From positions 1,802,001-1,866,000 of the forward strand of contig OX411559.1 of NCBI GenBank assembly GCA_948146395.1: DNA of 64,000 nucleotides, given 5' to 3'. A model generated the notes under the pieces. The model had not been told where the DNA came from, made no database searches, and saw only the letters and a program-made list of their open reading frames with translations. Within the stretch, counting starts at the first letter, position 1; each line of letters starts with the position of its first letter. A program made the position numbers and the translations under genes. This document shows positions 53,843-64,000 of the stretch, piece after piece. Source of the DNA: Fragum whitleyi (Eukaryota; Mollusca; Bivalvia; Cardiida; Cardiidae).

Positions 53843-54079
53843 GAGCCTGTGCGTGACATTTCCAACAATTTGACATTTGTGTGAGGTTCAAACATTTAGC
53901 AGCATAGACAGTCACATGGAGTAATTAGAAGACTGCTTGGTTGTTGACAGATACGTTTAGACCTTTTTATCTACAAATTGCATGGTGAAGACTATGGTCA
54001 GACTGTGCGGATGCACTGACTGGCCAGAGTCTTTGCCTAGCATACTTTTGAAATTGTTGGAAAAGTCACACACAAGCTC
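53843..54079 (+). mobile_element. GAGCC-ended MITE, copy 3, 4-bp duplication ATAT
   Basis: Inverted ends GAGCCTGTGCGTGACATTTC and its partner ending CACACAAGCTC, flanked by ATAT at 53839-53842 and 54080-54083. The arms extend to ccaacaattt, about 30 bp. An internal palindrome lies around 53988-54030. Confidence 0.74.
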
Positions 54080-54264
54080 ATATGAGAGTTGAATTAGTTG
54101 CTGAGAATTTGAGTGGACACAAAAATGCTACAGTTTGACAGATGGACTGACCGACAAGCTCACTCCTATAGTTTTGCAGAAAATAATGACAATAAACATG
54201 TGTCCGACATTTAAGCACTTTAACAAGTAGAGTGAATAAAAACATGCATAGTAAAATCAAATGG

Positions 54265-54545
54265 CAGTAGTTTAAGAGAATGGTCGCTTAGTACATGTTT
54301 TTTATTAGCAAATTGGAAACATAATGAATTCATCAACAATCCTATGTTGTTAAAACTCAATAGATTTGTCTTATTGAGACTATACGAATGAGTTTGAACA
54401 ATATAAGATTTATTAACAATACTAAGACCAATAATGTCTTCTTTTTAAGACACTTTGATTTACATAATGGGATTTTGAAAAAGGTCATTTAATGAAAATG
54501 TTCGCCTAATGGATGTGGTCGCTCAAGGAAGATGGACTGTTCTTA
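54265..54545. mobile_element. Decayed CAGT/TA-type MITE
   Basis: gaatggtcgcttagtacatg, the core agatttgtcttattgagac and the right part ggtcgctcaaggaagatgg follow the order of the 56003 copy. It may overlap the CENPO 3' UTR. Confidence 0.45.
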
Positions 54546-54718
54546 GATCTTCATCACAGTCTGATCACAGCCTTCACCAGATATCACACAGCAGATCTCT
54601 GCCAGAAAGGTTTCAATATACAAACAAAGGAGAGTCTACATAGACCCTGCAGATCCAGGCAGTTAGATGCACTATGCTTCACACCAAAACAAAATCGTTT
54701 GAAGTTTCAAGTCAAGAC

Positions 54719-54843
54719 TCAAATGTCTTGAAACATCTCTGTAAAAGCCGTGTACAAATCTTGTTGTATAAACTTGGTTTTCCACTGTGACAACAGTCTG
54801 TTGAGTTGGTCTCTTTCTCTACCACGTAGGGAAACTGAGTCAT
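54719..54843 (-). CDS. CENPO: CENPO last coding exon
   Basis: The acceptor is tttgtttccag|atgac. It encodes DDSVSLRGRERDQLNRLL, then SQWKTKFIQQDLYTAF, ending MFQDI and TGA. The first codon is split with exon 57311. A TTTATT on the + strand at about 54407 could serve as the poly(A) signal. Confidence 0.65.
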
Positions 54844-57800
54844 CTGGAAACAAAACAAGACAAATAGCAGTTAGAAATGCTGATTCTTCCCAACACAGAA
54901 CTACAATCATAATCTGCAAGTTATCAAAAGCATGGCAAGAACAGAGGTGCGTTCATTAGGGCGAGATTCTTAAGATTCTTATTGAGATTTTTAAGATAAA
55001 GCGTTCGGTAGAGCGAGATTTTTAAGCCGCTCAATAAGAAGATATCTCAATGAGGAAACAAAGATGGTATTGCATTAGCTTAAAACGAGTAGTCATGACG
55101 ACGTCGAATATTTTCACTCAAAATATCGAAAATCGTTCATTACGACGTCTTAAAAATCTCATTCAGATGGATTTTTCATCTTGCTCTAACGAACGCACCT
55201 CTGGTCAAATTTGAATAAGGTGCTTGGTAGTAAAATATTTTTGACCTGTTTTGTGAAAAGAGACAAAATGGGAAGTGCTTAAAGTGTTGACCCTAGTCAG
55301 ACTGCGCAGACTGACTAGGGTCGATACTTTTTGCACTGTGCTAATTTCCTGAATCCAAAATGATCCATCTACCTACCTGTGAAAAAAAAATTGCAATGCG
55401 ACCTCCAGTTTATCTGCACTGGAACCAATATCTTTTTCAAATATTCACTTTCCAGAGCAATTATGCAAGTAAGAGCTGTCAGAGGATAGTGATGCTCCAC
55501 TTTTCCAAAGTGATAGAAATTTCATTAAATGAATATCAGAGTAACAAATCTGTGCCTACAGGCCGACACTATGTTCCAGAAGCATGCAAAAGCAATAGCT
55601 TAAAAAGAAAAAAGTTATGAAAGATTTATGATTTAAAATTATGACAGTTGCATGTTAAACTTTGATCAAGAAATTGTAAGTCCCAAAAGAGTGAAAACTG
55701 AAGTAAAATGAATCTAAGACAAGAGACTATTATAATGGTCTCTGAAGAATGTGCAAAATTTCAGACCAATTACAGTAAAAGAAACAGTGATAAGACACTT
55801 GCATGTAACACTTAAGCCAAAGTCCAAAAATGGTTAAAATTCTACTTCAATGAATGTGATTACGGCACTTTTTTAGAAATTTGACCTTGTTTTTTTTTAC
55901 CTTGACCTTGTTGAATGACCTTGACATTTAATGATATGTATTGATGAGAGAAGCCTTCACATCAAAATTGGGAAATGTAACTCAAGTAAAAGAAAGAAAT
56001 TACAGTAAAACTTGTATCAAGCGACTACAAACAGGACACCCAAAAAGCGGTCGTTAAAGAAAATGGTCGCTTAATACACATTTTGTTTACTAAATTTTCA
56101 TTGAATAGGCATATTATTTCGAAATTCTTAATTATCCTATGCTGATAAAACTTAATACAATCGTCTCATTGAGACGATTCTAGTGAGTTTTAACAACATT
56201 GGATTCATTTAAAATGAATTTTAAACCAATGCTATCTACTTTTTCAGATACATGTATTCCGATTTAAAAAAGGGGATTGTAAAAACAGTCGCTTGATTAA
56301 AATGGTCGCTAAATAGACGTGGTTGCTCAAAGAAGATAGACTGTATTCAGTTTACATATTAAGTTTTTGCAGACTGAATGACAGATGGACAGACAAAAAG
56401 ACAGACACTGGTAAAACAATATAGCCCCAATGTATAAGGGGTATATGAAGGGTATAAAGTCCACTAAAATTACATATTAAAGAAGTGGATCTTTGTCTAT
56501 AGATTCATATTCCGATGGCTTAGTGCAAAATGGTTGTAACTCCCTCTAAACATATAGGGAGTTACAACCATTTCACGCTGAGCCATCATTATTGTGGTAA
56601 ATGAAGCATGTGGAAAGTTTCAGAGCAATAGCATTAGTAGAAACAGGGATATGAAAGTAGCACATAAAACTTTAACTAAAATATTATGATTACACAATCA
56701 CACAGAACAGATCTCTCTGAAGAGCTAAAATATTAGCAGTGTTCAAGATTTTAGATTTAATTTAGCCTAATTACATTCAAATGGGAAAGAGATGGTCTTT
56801 TTTAGATAGAAAATTTCATGTATTTCAAAGATTTTATCACTGAAAACTGTAAACCATTCAAACAAGCTTTGAAATATCATGTATTATGGCAATCATTATT
56901 TGTGCTATAAGATAAAGGATAAGCATATGTTTCAGTGTAAGATTGAAATATGTTTTATATTTCATTGAGTGAACAACAAAAGCCACTCATGAAATATAAA
57001 TCTATCTTACTTGAAAATCAAACTATTATTCTATTTCTTCAATGCAAAAATGTGACAAAATGTGGAAATTTTAGCACACATTTTCTTAAAGGGTTAAAGA
57101 GCATCATTTTGCATGTGATTGTAATGCAACATTCATGATGACGTCACTCATAGGCTCCTCTTAGATAATGTCAGATAGATTTAAATGAATGAAAACAGTT
57201 ATGAGTTTTTGATAATTTCACTGTTTAGGCAGAGAATTTAGCAAATGATAATCTACATTTATTTCTCGACAATCCACCATATTTAAAAGGGTTTCAGTCT
57301 AACTACTCACCTGTCTCAATTGAAACCATTCTAGGTGTAAACTTGGACAAATCATAGTGTAATATAATGACAACATTTGGCCAATCTTGGTTAATGTTAA
57401 CTTCAAACTTTACATAAGTTATAGGCAAATCAGCTTCAACTTTTATAATACCATGGTCTTCATATTCAACCTACAACAATAAACAACATCTATGGAAAAC
57501 CAGGCTTTACTTTCAACTTTAACCCTTTGCTGTTTAATCCCTGCTTTTTACGTGTCTGTGATTTTATGATTGAGAAAACATTGTGAAAAAAGAAGAAATT
57601 GCTTCTGATAAGCAAATTCTTCTTTTTCCACACTATTTCCTACCCTACTGAATGGTTATTTTTCAAATTTATTCCACTATAAATTTTCGTCTGCAAAACC
57701 TTTGGATTTGGACAGGCCCAAAATTTTGTAAAACAGGAAAGGATTAAGATGTCCTAGACAAACTACAGCTGTGGCAAAGCAGACAAATACCCAGAAACTC

Positions 57801-60800
57801 AAAAACGAAAAAGGTAAGCTAGGGGGGGGGGAGTTACAGTAGTAGTACACTACACTCCTTAAATATGAAAAGAATATTAATTCTGGGTTTCAAGTCAATC
57901 AGACATAAGGGGACAGTGTTATGCTCCAGACTAAGAAGTGGACCTCACCCTCTTGCAAGATGTCACAGGTGATTCAACAATATGTCCATGTCTTTTGACA
58001 TGCATTTAAAAATGATACATGTACTTTCATTAATCCTATATTGGGGCTTTCGAATGAGTACCCACAAAAAAGGCTTTCAACAAGAAATAAAGAATTTAAG
58101 ACTTGTTTAATTATCTCAAAGCTACTGATAGAAAGGCGCGGGGGGGGGGGGGGTATTTAGGGATTCAGATCAAAGTAATTGAATAACTATGGTACAAACT
58201 CTATGTCCATGGTATTCATTGGATTTGTCTCATTGTAACATAGGCGTATCTACGCACTCAGACGGCGACAACTAAAAAAATAAACAGGATAAAGGCGATA
58301 TGTGTACTGTGACAAAAGATAAATGCCCTCTATGCAATTCTTTTTTTACGATTTGAGCGTTGGTGAATAATCAAAATATTGTAACTACAGCTTGAATAAG
58401 CTGTAGTTTCCATGTTATGATCATTCAACTGCGATATTTTTCAACAGATTGTATCTTTTACGCACTTGCATAAATTGCGTAATGGGAGTTATGCCCTTGT
58501 TGATACAACTTAGGGTTCCATTGAGAAATAATGATTTATGTCTGTCTTTACAACCTCTTATCTATACCTCTGAATAACTACAGTCAAACCTGGTCTTCCG
58601 GCCACCTCTATTCAGCGTGCACCTGTCTTTAACGTGCAGTTTAATGTCCCCCCGAACTGATATACTCTTAATTTTACCTGTACTCAACAAGCACCTGTGA
58701 AACGCACGCAACGATCGCTAAATTCATGTCCTATCATTCATAAAACCTGAGATTTGCGGCCACTCAAAGAATAAAGGGCAATTGTCGCAGTTATACCTGC
58801 GGCCAATTAAAGATCTTCGCCAGTCGAAAGACTAAAGTGATTTTCACGGATTCGTGATTCTTACAGTCAACTTTTGTTTTTTCGAGTTATCTATTCAAGT
58901 GTCATAAATCAATTATACATACACAAAGACACGTGTTAATAGTTAACAGGTGGTGACAAACATTGAAGTTTCTTTACAAACAATTAATATTGATAAAATT
59001 GTCATTGTACACAAACTATTTTAAGACATTTGGTTCAGATTTTTATTGATTTATTTTTTAGTCCAGTAGAGATCGAAAGTACTGTTAATACTTTATTCAA
59101 AGGTTGGCTTTCGTATTTAATTCAGCCAGAAACATTTGGGAAAAAATGCAGTTTTTGAGGTCTGTTATGGGTAATAGAAACTTGACTGCTTGATGAGGAC
59201 TGATTCTTTCCAATTTTTTGATTGGCAATTATAGATTTTGTTTCAGAGATGGCTTTTGCATTTGAATGTAGCGGATAATTGGTGATAAATTTGTAGAATT
59301 GCCTTCCGATGATTGAATAGATTCAAAATATTATTGTTTTTATATTGTTTTTATTGGTCATTGGAGATTTAGAAAAAAAGAAGCCATTTTCTCACAATCT
59401 TAATATAAATGTCAATGTTAATAGGAGAAATAAGATGTAAATATTTTATGAATATAATCATAAGTTGTTTTTCCTTCTCTGTGCCTTTTCCTTGATCAAA
59501 ACGATGATGATGTACCATTAACCCCCCCCCCCCCTCCCCACCCCTGATATCAGGTCGACCTGTATTAAGCAAGCACCTGTCTTAAGCAAGCGATTTTGGC
59601 ATATCCCTTGACCGCTTGCTTAAGACAGGTTAGACTGTAATAGACTTTAAAAAAGATTGTAACAGGATAAATAGAATAGATGATAGGTGCCTTGAGATGG
59701 AAAAGTTTATAGGGCTTGGCTGCGGAATTTATCCGGTTCGCCTTAAAATTAAATTAAATTCATACGCCTTGCCCAATAAACTTTTCCATCTCAAGTCACC
59801 AACCATCTATTCTCTATATATCTGCCACAAGGCAACAACTCTAATTTAACTGCCATCCTTTTGTAACTTGATGAATATGCCGAACAAGGGTACCATGGTC
59901 ACAATATTATGGTGCTTTGGAATTTAACACAAAAATCACTTTTTAGGTGATACACAGAAAATATGTTTATGGTCACATGATGAGGAATTTTCTATGAAAA
60001 TGTCATACATATCTATCCATGCTTGAAGTAGGATTTTTATTAACAAGAAATGGATGAAAAGACTGTCAGCCTGATTACCAATAAGCAACTTGCATGACCA
60101 TTAAAGATAGAGCTGAAAGAGTGGGTAATGTAACCTACCTTGACTTGTTTGACACTTTCACTGCGTTGAATGTAGCATCGTAGGTAATTCTGAATTTCTT
60201 GTACAAACTGTTTCATTTTTCCTTCATCTACAAAATAAAAACATTTTGATAACAAAGTGCATAGCAAGTAGATGGCAAGCTCGATTGCATGTCCTTTTTT
60301 TTCATGAAAAAGTCTATCATTCTTACAAAAGTGCTTTTAGAGCTCTTCTCATTCATAGCATGGATTTATCATATGATTAAGAATACATATGCCAAGTTTC
60401 AAGCCAATATCTAAATAAAGTAGATCTGTTGCAAAGCTGACTTATATCCCTCATTTCTGACAGGGCTTTCAGACAAGCTTCGATAGTGACTTTGACCTTA
60501 GAGACCTCAAAACAATAGGACACCTCCTTTGGTTATGTGCAAGGATTTTATAAAGTTTCATGGTTCTAGGTAATTCTTAAGTGAGTCTGGAAACAAAACA
60601 AGAGTTGTCAGTGGACAACGTGGCTCTCCTAAACCACTGCTTGTCACAAACAGCACTTGACCAAAGATCTAAGTTCAAGGTTAATATTTTTTGTTAAAGT
60701 CCATGATCTAATATATATCAGTCTGATTTAGAAATAAGAAATAAAGGTAAAATGGCCCCAGGTATAAGCACTCAGAAAATATAAGCAAGGTTCAATTTTC

Positions 60801-62441
60801 TTGTTAAAGTTTTTATAAGTACATAAAAAGTCAAGGTTAAATTATCAAGGACCTTGGTTACTGGTGAAAGCCTATCACTTGGTGAATTTGTGCATGAGAT
60901 TATTTTGGGTTAAAGCTTTTCTAAGTCAATAAGAGGTCAAGGTCAAAATGTCAAGGCACTTGGTCTCTGGTGTAAGCATATCACCTTGTGAGTGCATATA
61001 TGAAGTAATGATGTCCATAGGTAAAGAATTCAGAAAAAATGAGCAAAGTTAAAGTTTTTTGGTTAAAGTATTTTTGGTTAAAGATTTTGTTTAAAGTTTT
61101 TTAAAAGGGTCAACGTCACCGTCTCAAGGTCATTTTGACAGGGGTGCTTGTTCTAAATGAAAGCCTATAACCGAATGAGTGTTTATGTGAAATATAAAGC
61201 CTCTAGGAAATAATAAACCTTAACCTAATGCAGACGCCGACACCAATGCTGACGCCGACATCTGAGGATATGACAAGTCTTTCGAGACTTTTGTCCGAGG
61301 CAAGCTAAAAAAAAAAGGCCTACAGACAGACAGACAAACAGACAGTCGGACAGACTGACAGGTGGATGAAACTAATATACCTCTTCAGGGTTCTAGCCTG
61401 AAATCAACACAAAGGGGTCCAAAGGACTCAATCTTGAGGGTCCTTTCCTTTCTTAAAGTTTGGGAGTCCCTACTTAAGATGTAGACTTTTTCATTGAGGT
61501 TATAACCTTACATACGGTCAATTTAGAGGTATTCCCTGCTTAATGGTATGATGGAAATTGATGAAAGTATATGAACATTTTGGACTCAATTTCAGGAAAG
61601 AAGCAGTCTTCATTTCTTAACTGAAATTGATCCTCAAAGAGTCTATGGGACTCACATCACATGGTTTTGAGGGTCCTGGCTACTAATTTCCGCATCTCAG
61701 ATGCGTCCATTAAAACCCTTCCTCTTTCAGAAGTCTACTTAGTAGGTGTATGTGAGGGTATAACCCAGATATTGTTAAATTTCAAGTTTATCATTCCGTC
61801 AACACTTACATCAATGCCTACACTCACTGAACACAGTTCATATAAAGCAAAGCTATCCTAAAGAGTATTCTTCTATTCATGTAAATGAATTTTACCATTT
61901 TCAACAAAAAGTATGCTGAATGTTAATTTTGTTTTCAAATACAATTTACCATCGTTCACATTATAATGAGTCTAGAGTTGGGATGAGTAGAAATTTTGTA
62001 CCCTTGTACCCGAGATCTTGTTACCCGCAGGTACTCAAATACCAAATGGTTGCTGTCCATATATCATGTATTGATTTTATCAACTATATACATAGGTGGG
62101 TCAAGAATGTCTGTAAAGGGGGTAACATACAAACTCTGACATGGTTTTAAGGGATGCAGGTGTCGCGAGTCTGTGACTAGCAAATATGTAGCCAGGACTC
62201 TCAAGACAAGCTCATTTAAGTCCATAGGACCATCCGGAAATCAAATTTAGAAAAGAATCCAAAGCTCACCTAAATGTGTTGTCTCAAACTGTTTTGTGGG
62301 TATAAAGGGAGGTAAATTATGTTGACCAAGCCTGTGTCCATCACTTGTCTTTTTGATCTCAACTTGAAAACAGCTGTCATTGCTGGGGCCCTGGCTCTTG
62401 TACAGTGGGTCAAACTTGAGGATTATGCTGTCTTCTATTTC
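54719..62441 (-). CDS. CENPO: Centromere protein O (CENP-O) homologue, 3' part, four exons
   Basis: Exons 62441-62270, 60227-60139, 57470-57311 and 54843-54719 join in phase (1, 0, 1) to 546 nt, encoding the last 181 residues. Order and spacing match the C-terminal two thirds of vertebrate CENP-O: DSCFQVEIKKT..LPPFIPTKQF, then QFVQEIQNYLRCYIQR, then LPITYVKFEVN.. VIILHYDLSKFTPRMV, then LSQWKTKFIQQDLYTAFTEM. CENP-O is a tandem-RWD subunit of the inner-kinetochore CCAN and pairs with CENP-P. Upstream exons for the N-terminal coiled coil were not found before the window edge. Introns hold several MITEs and two tandem-core elements. Sequence identity to vertebrates is low, so the call rests on pattern and length. 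Confidence 0.6.
54942..55203. mobile_element. CAGAGGTGCGTTC-ended MITE (hAT-like ends)
   Basis: Inverted ends CAGAGGTGCGTTCATTAGGG and TCTAACGAACGCACCTCTG, ~25-bp arms. The flanking 8-mers ggcaagaa and gtcaaatt agree at only 4 of 8 positions, so the duplication is decayed or absent. It lies in the last CENPO intron. Confidence 0.6.
55289..55322. repeat. Perfect 12-bp-arm hairpin
   Basis: GACCCTAGTCAG and CTGACTAGGGTC enclose actgcgcaga, itself containing a self-complementary ctgcgcag. It is related in layout to the palindromes at 44925, 48021 and 52015. Confidence 0.7.
55466..56460 (+). mobile_element. Decayed HINE-like element carrying a nested MITE
   Basis: The head is agtaagag with imperfect stem ctgtc-aga-ggatag, then tgatgctcc. 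The end is a (GACAGATGGACA)n tract at about 56380-56408 followed by atatagccccaatg..ggggtatat. The MITE at 56003-56343 sits inside. It lies in the last CENPO intron. Confidence 0.45.
56003..56343 (+). mobile_element. TA-flanked CAGT-ended MITE, best copy
   Basis: 341 bp, TA at 56001-56002 and 56344-56345. It starts CAGTAAAACTTGTATCAAGC and ends gttgctcaaagaagatagac tg. The middle contains caatcgtctcattgagacga, the shared palindromic core. Non-coding. Confidence 0.62.
56515..56586 (+). repeat. Short foldback MITE (ATGGCTCAG hairpin), copy
   Basis: Near-perfect hairpin: atggcttagtgcaaaatgg against its complement, with ggttgtaactccct arms and a taaacatata loop. It lies in the last CENPO intron. 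Confidence 0.66.
57311..57470 (-). CDS. CENPO: CENPO internal exon
   Basis: 160 nt. The acceptor is ttattgttgtag|gttgaa and the donor gacag|gtgagt. It encodes LPITYVKFEVNINQDWPN and VVIILHYDLSKFTPRMV, aligned with the second RWD region of CENP-O. Confidence 0.65.
57523..57743 (+). mobile_element. TTAA-flanked MITE, copy 4
   Basis: TTAA at 57519-57522 and 57744-57747. The ends are CCCTTTGCTGTTT and AAACAGGAAAGGA. The length of 221 bp equals copy 2. It lies ~50 bp 5' of the CENPO exon at 57470, inside an intron. Confidence 0.76.
58020..58580. repeat. Intronic repeats: GGAATCGTCTC-type fragments and an ACTACAGCTT foldback
   Basis: 58030-58250 carries words of the 2030-2490 repeat (gaatgagtacccacaa, gaaataaagaatttaagac). 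A G16 run lies at 58139. 58310-58500 is an inverted copy of the 49690-49860 foldback, with perfect core actacagcttgaataagctg at 58384-58407. Confidence 0.45.
58581..59637. mobile_element. 1.06-kb TA-flanked element with CAGTCAAACCTG ends
   Basis: TA at 58579-58580 and 59638-59639. The left end CAGTCAAACCTGGTCTTCCG and the right end (read inverted) CAGTCTAACCTGTCTTAAGC are similar over ~20 bp. The interior has repeated aagcaagcacctgt words near the right end and a C-run at 59521-59537, but no transposase. Non-autonomous, of pogo/Tc1-like type by its ends. Confidence 0.6.
60139..60227 (-). CDS. CENPO: CENPO internal exon
   Basis: 89 nt. The acceptor is ttttattttgtag|atgaag and the donor gtcaag|gtaggt. 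It encodes EGKMKQFVQEIQNYLRCYIQ and RSESVKQVK, matching the helical ..FLFSLCEYLNAY..-type segment of CENP-O. Confidence 0.62.
60597..61310 (+). mobile_element. HINE-like element, GTTGTC hairpin head
   Basis: The head is AACAAGAG with the perfect stem GTTGTC-AGTG-GACAAC (60604-60619), then gtggctctcc. The core has loose ~140-bp repeats (tcaaggtcaaaatgtcaagg, ggtgtaagcatatcacc). The right end is caagtctttcgagacttttg and gaggcaagctaaaa, a hairpin plus TTTTAGCT inverted. It lies in a CENPO intron. A (GACA)n tract follows at 61322-61365. Confidence 0.6.
61366..62269. other. CENPO intron, little recognised
   Basis: A+T-rich sequence with short frames of 66-76 codons that lack splice or domain support. 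Confidence 0.3.
62270..62441 (-). CDS. CENPO: CENPO exon, first one in the window
   Basis: 172 nt. The acceptor is atatccccag|gaaata and the donor tttag|gtgagc. It encodes EIEDSIILKFDPLYKSQGP, then NDSCFQVEIKKTSDG and LPPFIPTKQFETTHL, corresponding to the first RWD region. Confidence 0.62.
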
Positions 62442-62480
62442 CTGGGGATATTTTAAACTGACACCTGTATAAGTATAGAC

Positions 62481-62714
62481 CAGGGACCCGTTTTACTAAA
62501 CTTCTTACGAAAAAATTAATAGCAAGTCAAAATCACAAATCGTACCTGGTGTTTTCATTTAAAGTTAGATTTTGCCTTGCAATATCTTATCGGAATCGTC
62601 TTTAGATGAGATACTGCATGGCAGAATTCAACATTCCAGAACTAATCTACAAGCAAATTAAATTTTTGTCTTGCGCAAAAAATGATCGTAAGACGTTTAG
62701 TGAAACGGGACCCT
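62481..62714 (+). mobile_element. CAGGGACCCG-ended MITE, copy 2
   Basis: Inverted ends CAGGGACCCGTTTTACTAAA and TTTAGTGAAACGGGACCCTG. It is collinear with 6285-6530, including the core cggaatcgtctttagatgag. No clear target duplication. Confidence 0.66.
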
Positions 62715-63259
62715 GAGAAACAACTTAATAACAAATATATAGGTGCAGCTAGTAGTCATGTTTCATGAAGTTGTATTTTTCACATTGCCCGAATTTTAAA
62801 AACAACTCATATGTAAACATATAAAATCAACGGTATGGTTAGACTATAAGTTTAAAGAGATCTAAATAAATAATTTCTCATCAATTACGAGGGATGATCC
62901 AGAAGTTCGTAAAATTTGCTAATAACTTTGGCATTTCTGGCTTGTTTAGTATATAATTTGGTGTATGTGCAGTTTAGTAACTGCAGAGTTCATAAATAGT
63001 ATTATTTTTGCAGAACTATCTTTAGCAGCCAACGGATACATTACCATAGTAACGTATGTATGCTTAGGCGGGGGAGCATGAAAAAATATTGAAAATCTGT
63101 TAAATAAATCAAGTTTACTGTAAGTTTTCTGAAACTGTAGTTGAAAATCCTTGGCTAAATTAAATAAGACGCTTAAATAACAATATTTGTTATATCTAAG
63201 AGCTTGTTTTGGAGACTTTTACGGACACAGAATATTTTTATAACATAGACTATTTGAGA
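62715..63259. other. Upstream CENPO intron or flank
   Basis: tacgagggatgatccagaag at about 62887 resembles the mariner-like end of the 28783 element, but no partner end was found. No CENPO 5' exon was recognised. Confidence 0.35.
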
Positions 63260-64000
63260 AACAAGAGGGCCATAGTGGCCCTTAATCGCTCACCTGAATT
63301 AACAATCTTAAAATGTTTTTCTAAGATTTGACCCCGTGACCTAGTTTTCGACCCCACTTGACCAAATTTCAAACTTGTTCGAGATTTCATCAAGATAATC
63401 ATTCTGACCAATTTTCAGGTTGATTGGGGAAAAAAAATATGGCCTCTAAATGTCCACAAGGTTTTTCTAAGATTTGACCCTGTGACCTAGTTTTTGACCC
63501 CACTTGACCCAATTTTGAACTTGTCCAAGATTTCATCAAGACAATCATTCTGACCAAATTTCAGGTTGATTGGGCTATAAATATGGCCTCTAAATGTCCA
63601 CAAGGTTTTTCTAAGATTTGACCCTGTGACCTAGTTTTTGACCCCCACTTGACCCAATTTAAAACTTTTCTGAGATTTCATCAAGACAATCATTCTGACC
63701 AATTTTCAGGTTGATCGGGCTAAAAATATGGCCTCTAGAGTGTCCACAAGGTTTTCTAAGATTTGACCCTGTGACCTTGTTTTTGAACCCACTTGACCCA
63801 ATTTTGAACTTGTCCAAGATTTCATCAAGATAATCATTCTGACCAATTTTCAGGTTGATTGGGCTAAAAATATGGCCTCTAGAGTGTCCACAAGATTTTT
63901 CTAAGATTTGACCCCTTGACCTAGTTTTTGACCCCACTTGACCCAATTTCGAAGTTGTACGAGATTTCATCAAGATAATCATCCTGACCAATTTTCAGGT
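63260..64000 (+). mobile_element. HINE/pearl-like element with ~145-bp core repeats, runs off the window
   Basis: The head is AACAAGAG with the perfect hairpin GGGCCA-TAG-TGGCCC (63267-63281), then ttaatcgctcacctg. Five core units, each with ctaagatttgaccc and caattttcaggttgatt, begin near 63321, 63467, 63611, 63756 and 63901 (spacing 144-146 bp). The open frame on the - strand is the repeat translated. Confidence 0.72.

Noticed and set aside
63659..63991. 110-codon frame with repeated GHIFSPINLKIGQND
   Set aside because: The repetition follows the 145-bp DNA core repeat; it is not a protein gene.

Overview
The window is eukaryotic nuclear DNA. It is A+T-rich, has canonical GT-AG spliced genes, and is dominated by interspersed repeats. 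The repeat types suggest a bivalve mollusc: elements built on tandem repeat units of about 145-320 bp with (GACGGACA)n-like tracts, tRNA-headed SINEs, CR1/L2/jockey-like retrotransposons, and many foldback miniature elements. The species cannot be named from the sequence. Splice joins below were worked out by eye from splice signals, reading phase and protein similarity.

Genes. (1) At 601-803 (+) lies the last coding exon of a CAP-Gly protein, best explained as a KIF13B/Khc-73-type kinesin-3. (2) At 13516-19246 (-) lies a complete five-exon MRNIP gene (MRN-complex-interacting, DNA-damage response). Its 685-residue product is about twice the human length because the last exon carries an in-frame tandem repeat with a 77-residue period. 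(3) At 45048-51333 (+) lies a four-exon gene for a 351-residue proline/tyrosine-rich protein that I do not recognise. (4) At 54719-62441 (-) lie the four 3' coding exons of a kinetochore CENP-O homologue; its 5' part lies beyond the window. Genes 1 and 2 converge, as do genes 3 and 4.

The stretch from 19.9 to 43 kb is mobile-element territory. It holds a 2.66-kb TA-flanked inverted-repeat element, then a CR1-like retrotransposon (26.7-31.5 kb) split by a SINE with a 14-bp target duplication and by a 1.39-kb TA-flanked element. A second, decayed retrotransposon (31.6-33.7 kb) ends in a hairpin and about 295 bp of (GATA)n. A third, frameshifted one lies at 38.1-40.2 kb. SINEs and tandem-core elements fill the rest.

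The most interesting repeat signal is a set of elements that share the terminal motif AACAAGA(G/T), followed at once by a short hairpin. The stem sequence differs in every copy while pairing is kept. Their opposite ends carry TTTTAGCT- or TATGC-type motifs. The layout resembles Helentron-associated (HINE/pearl) elements. No CRISPR array, operon, ribosomal RNA or confident tRNA gene was seen.
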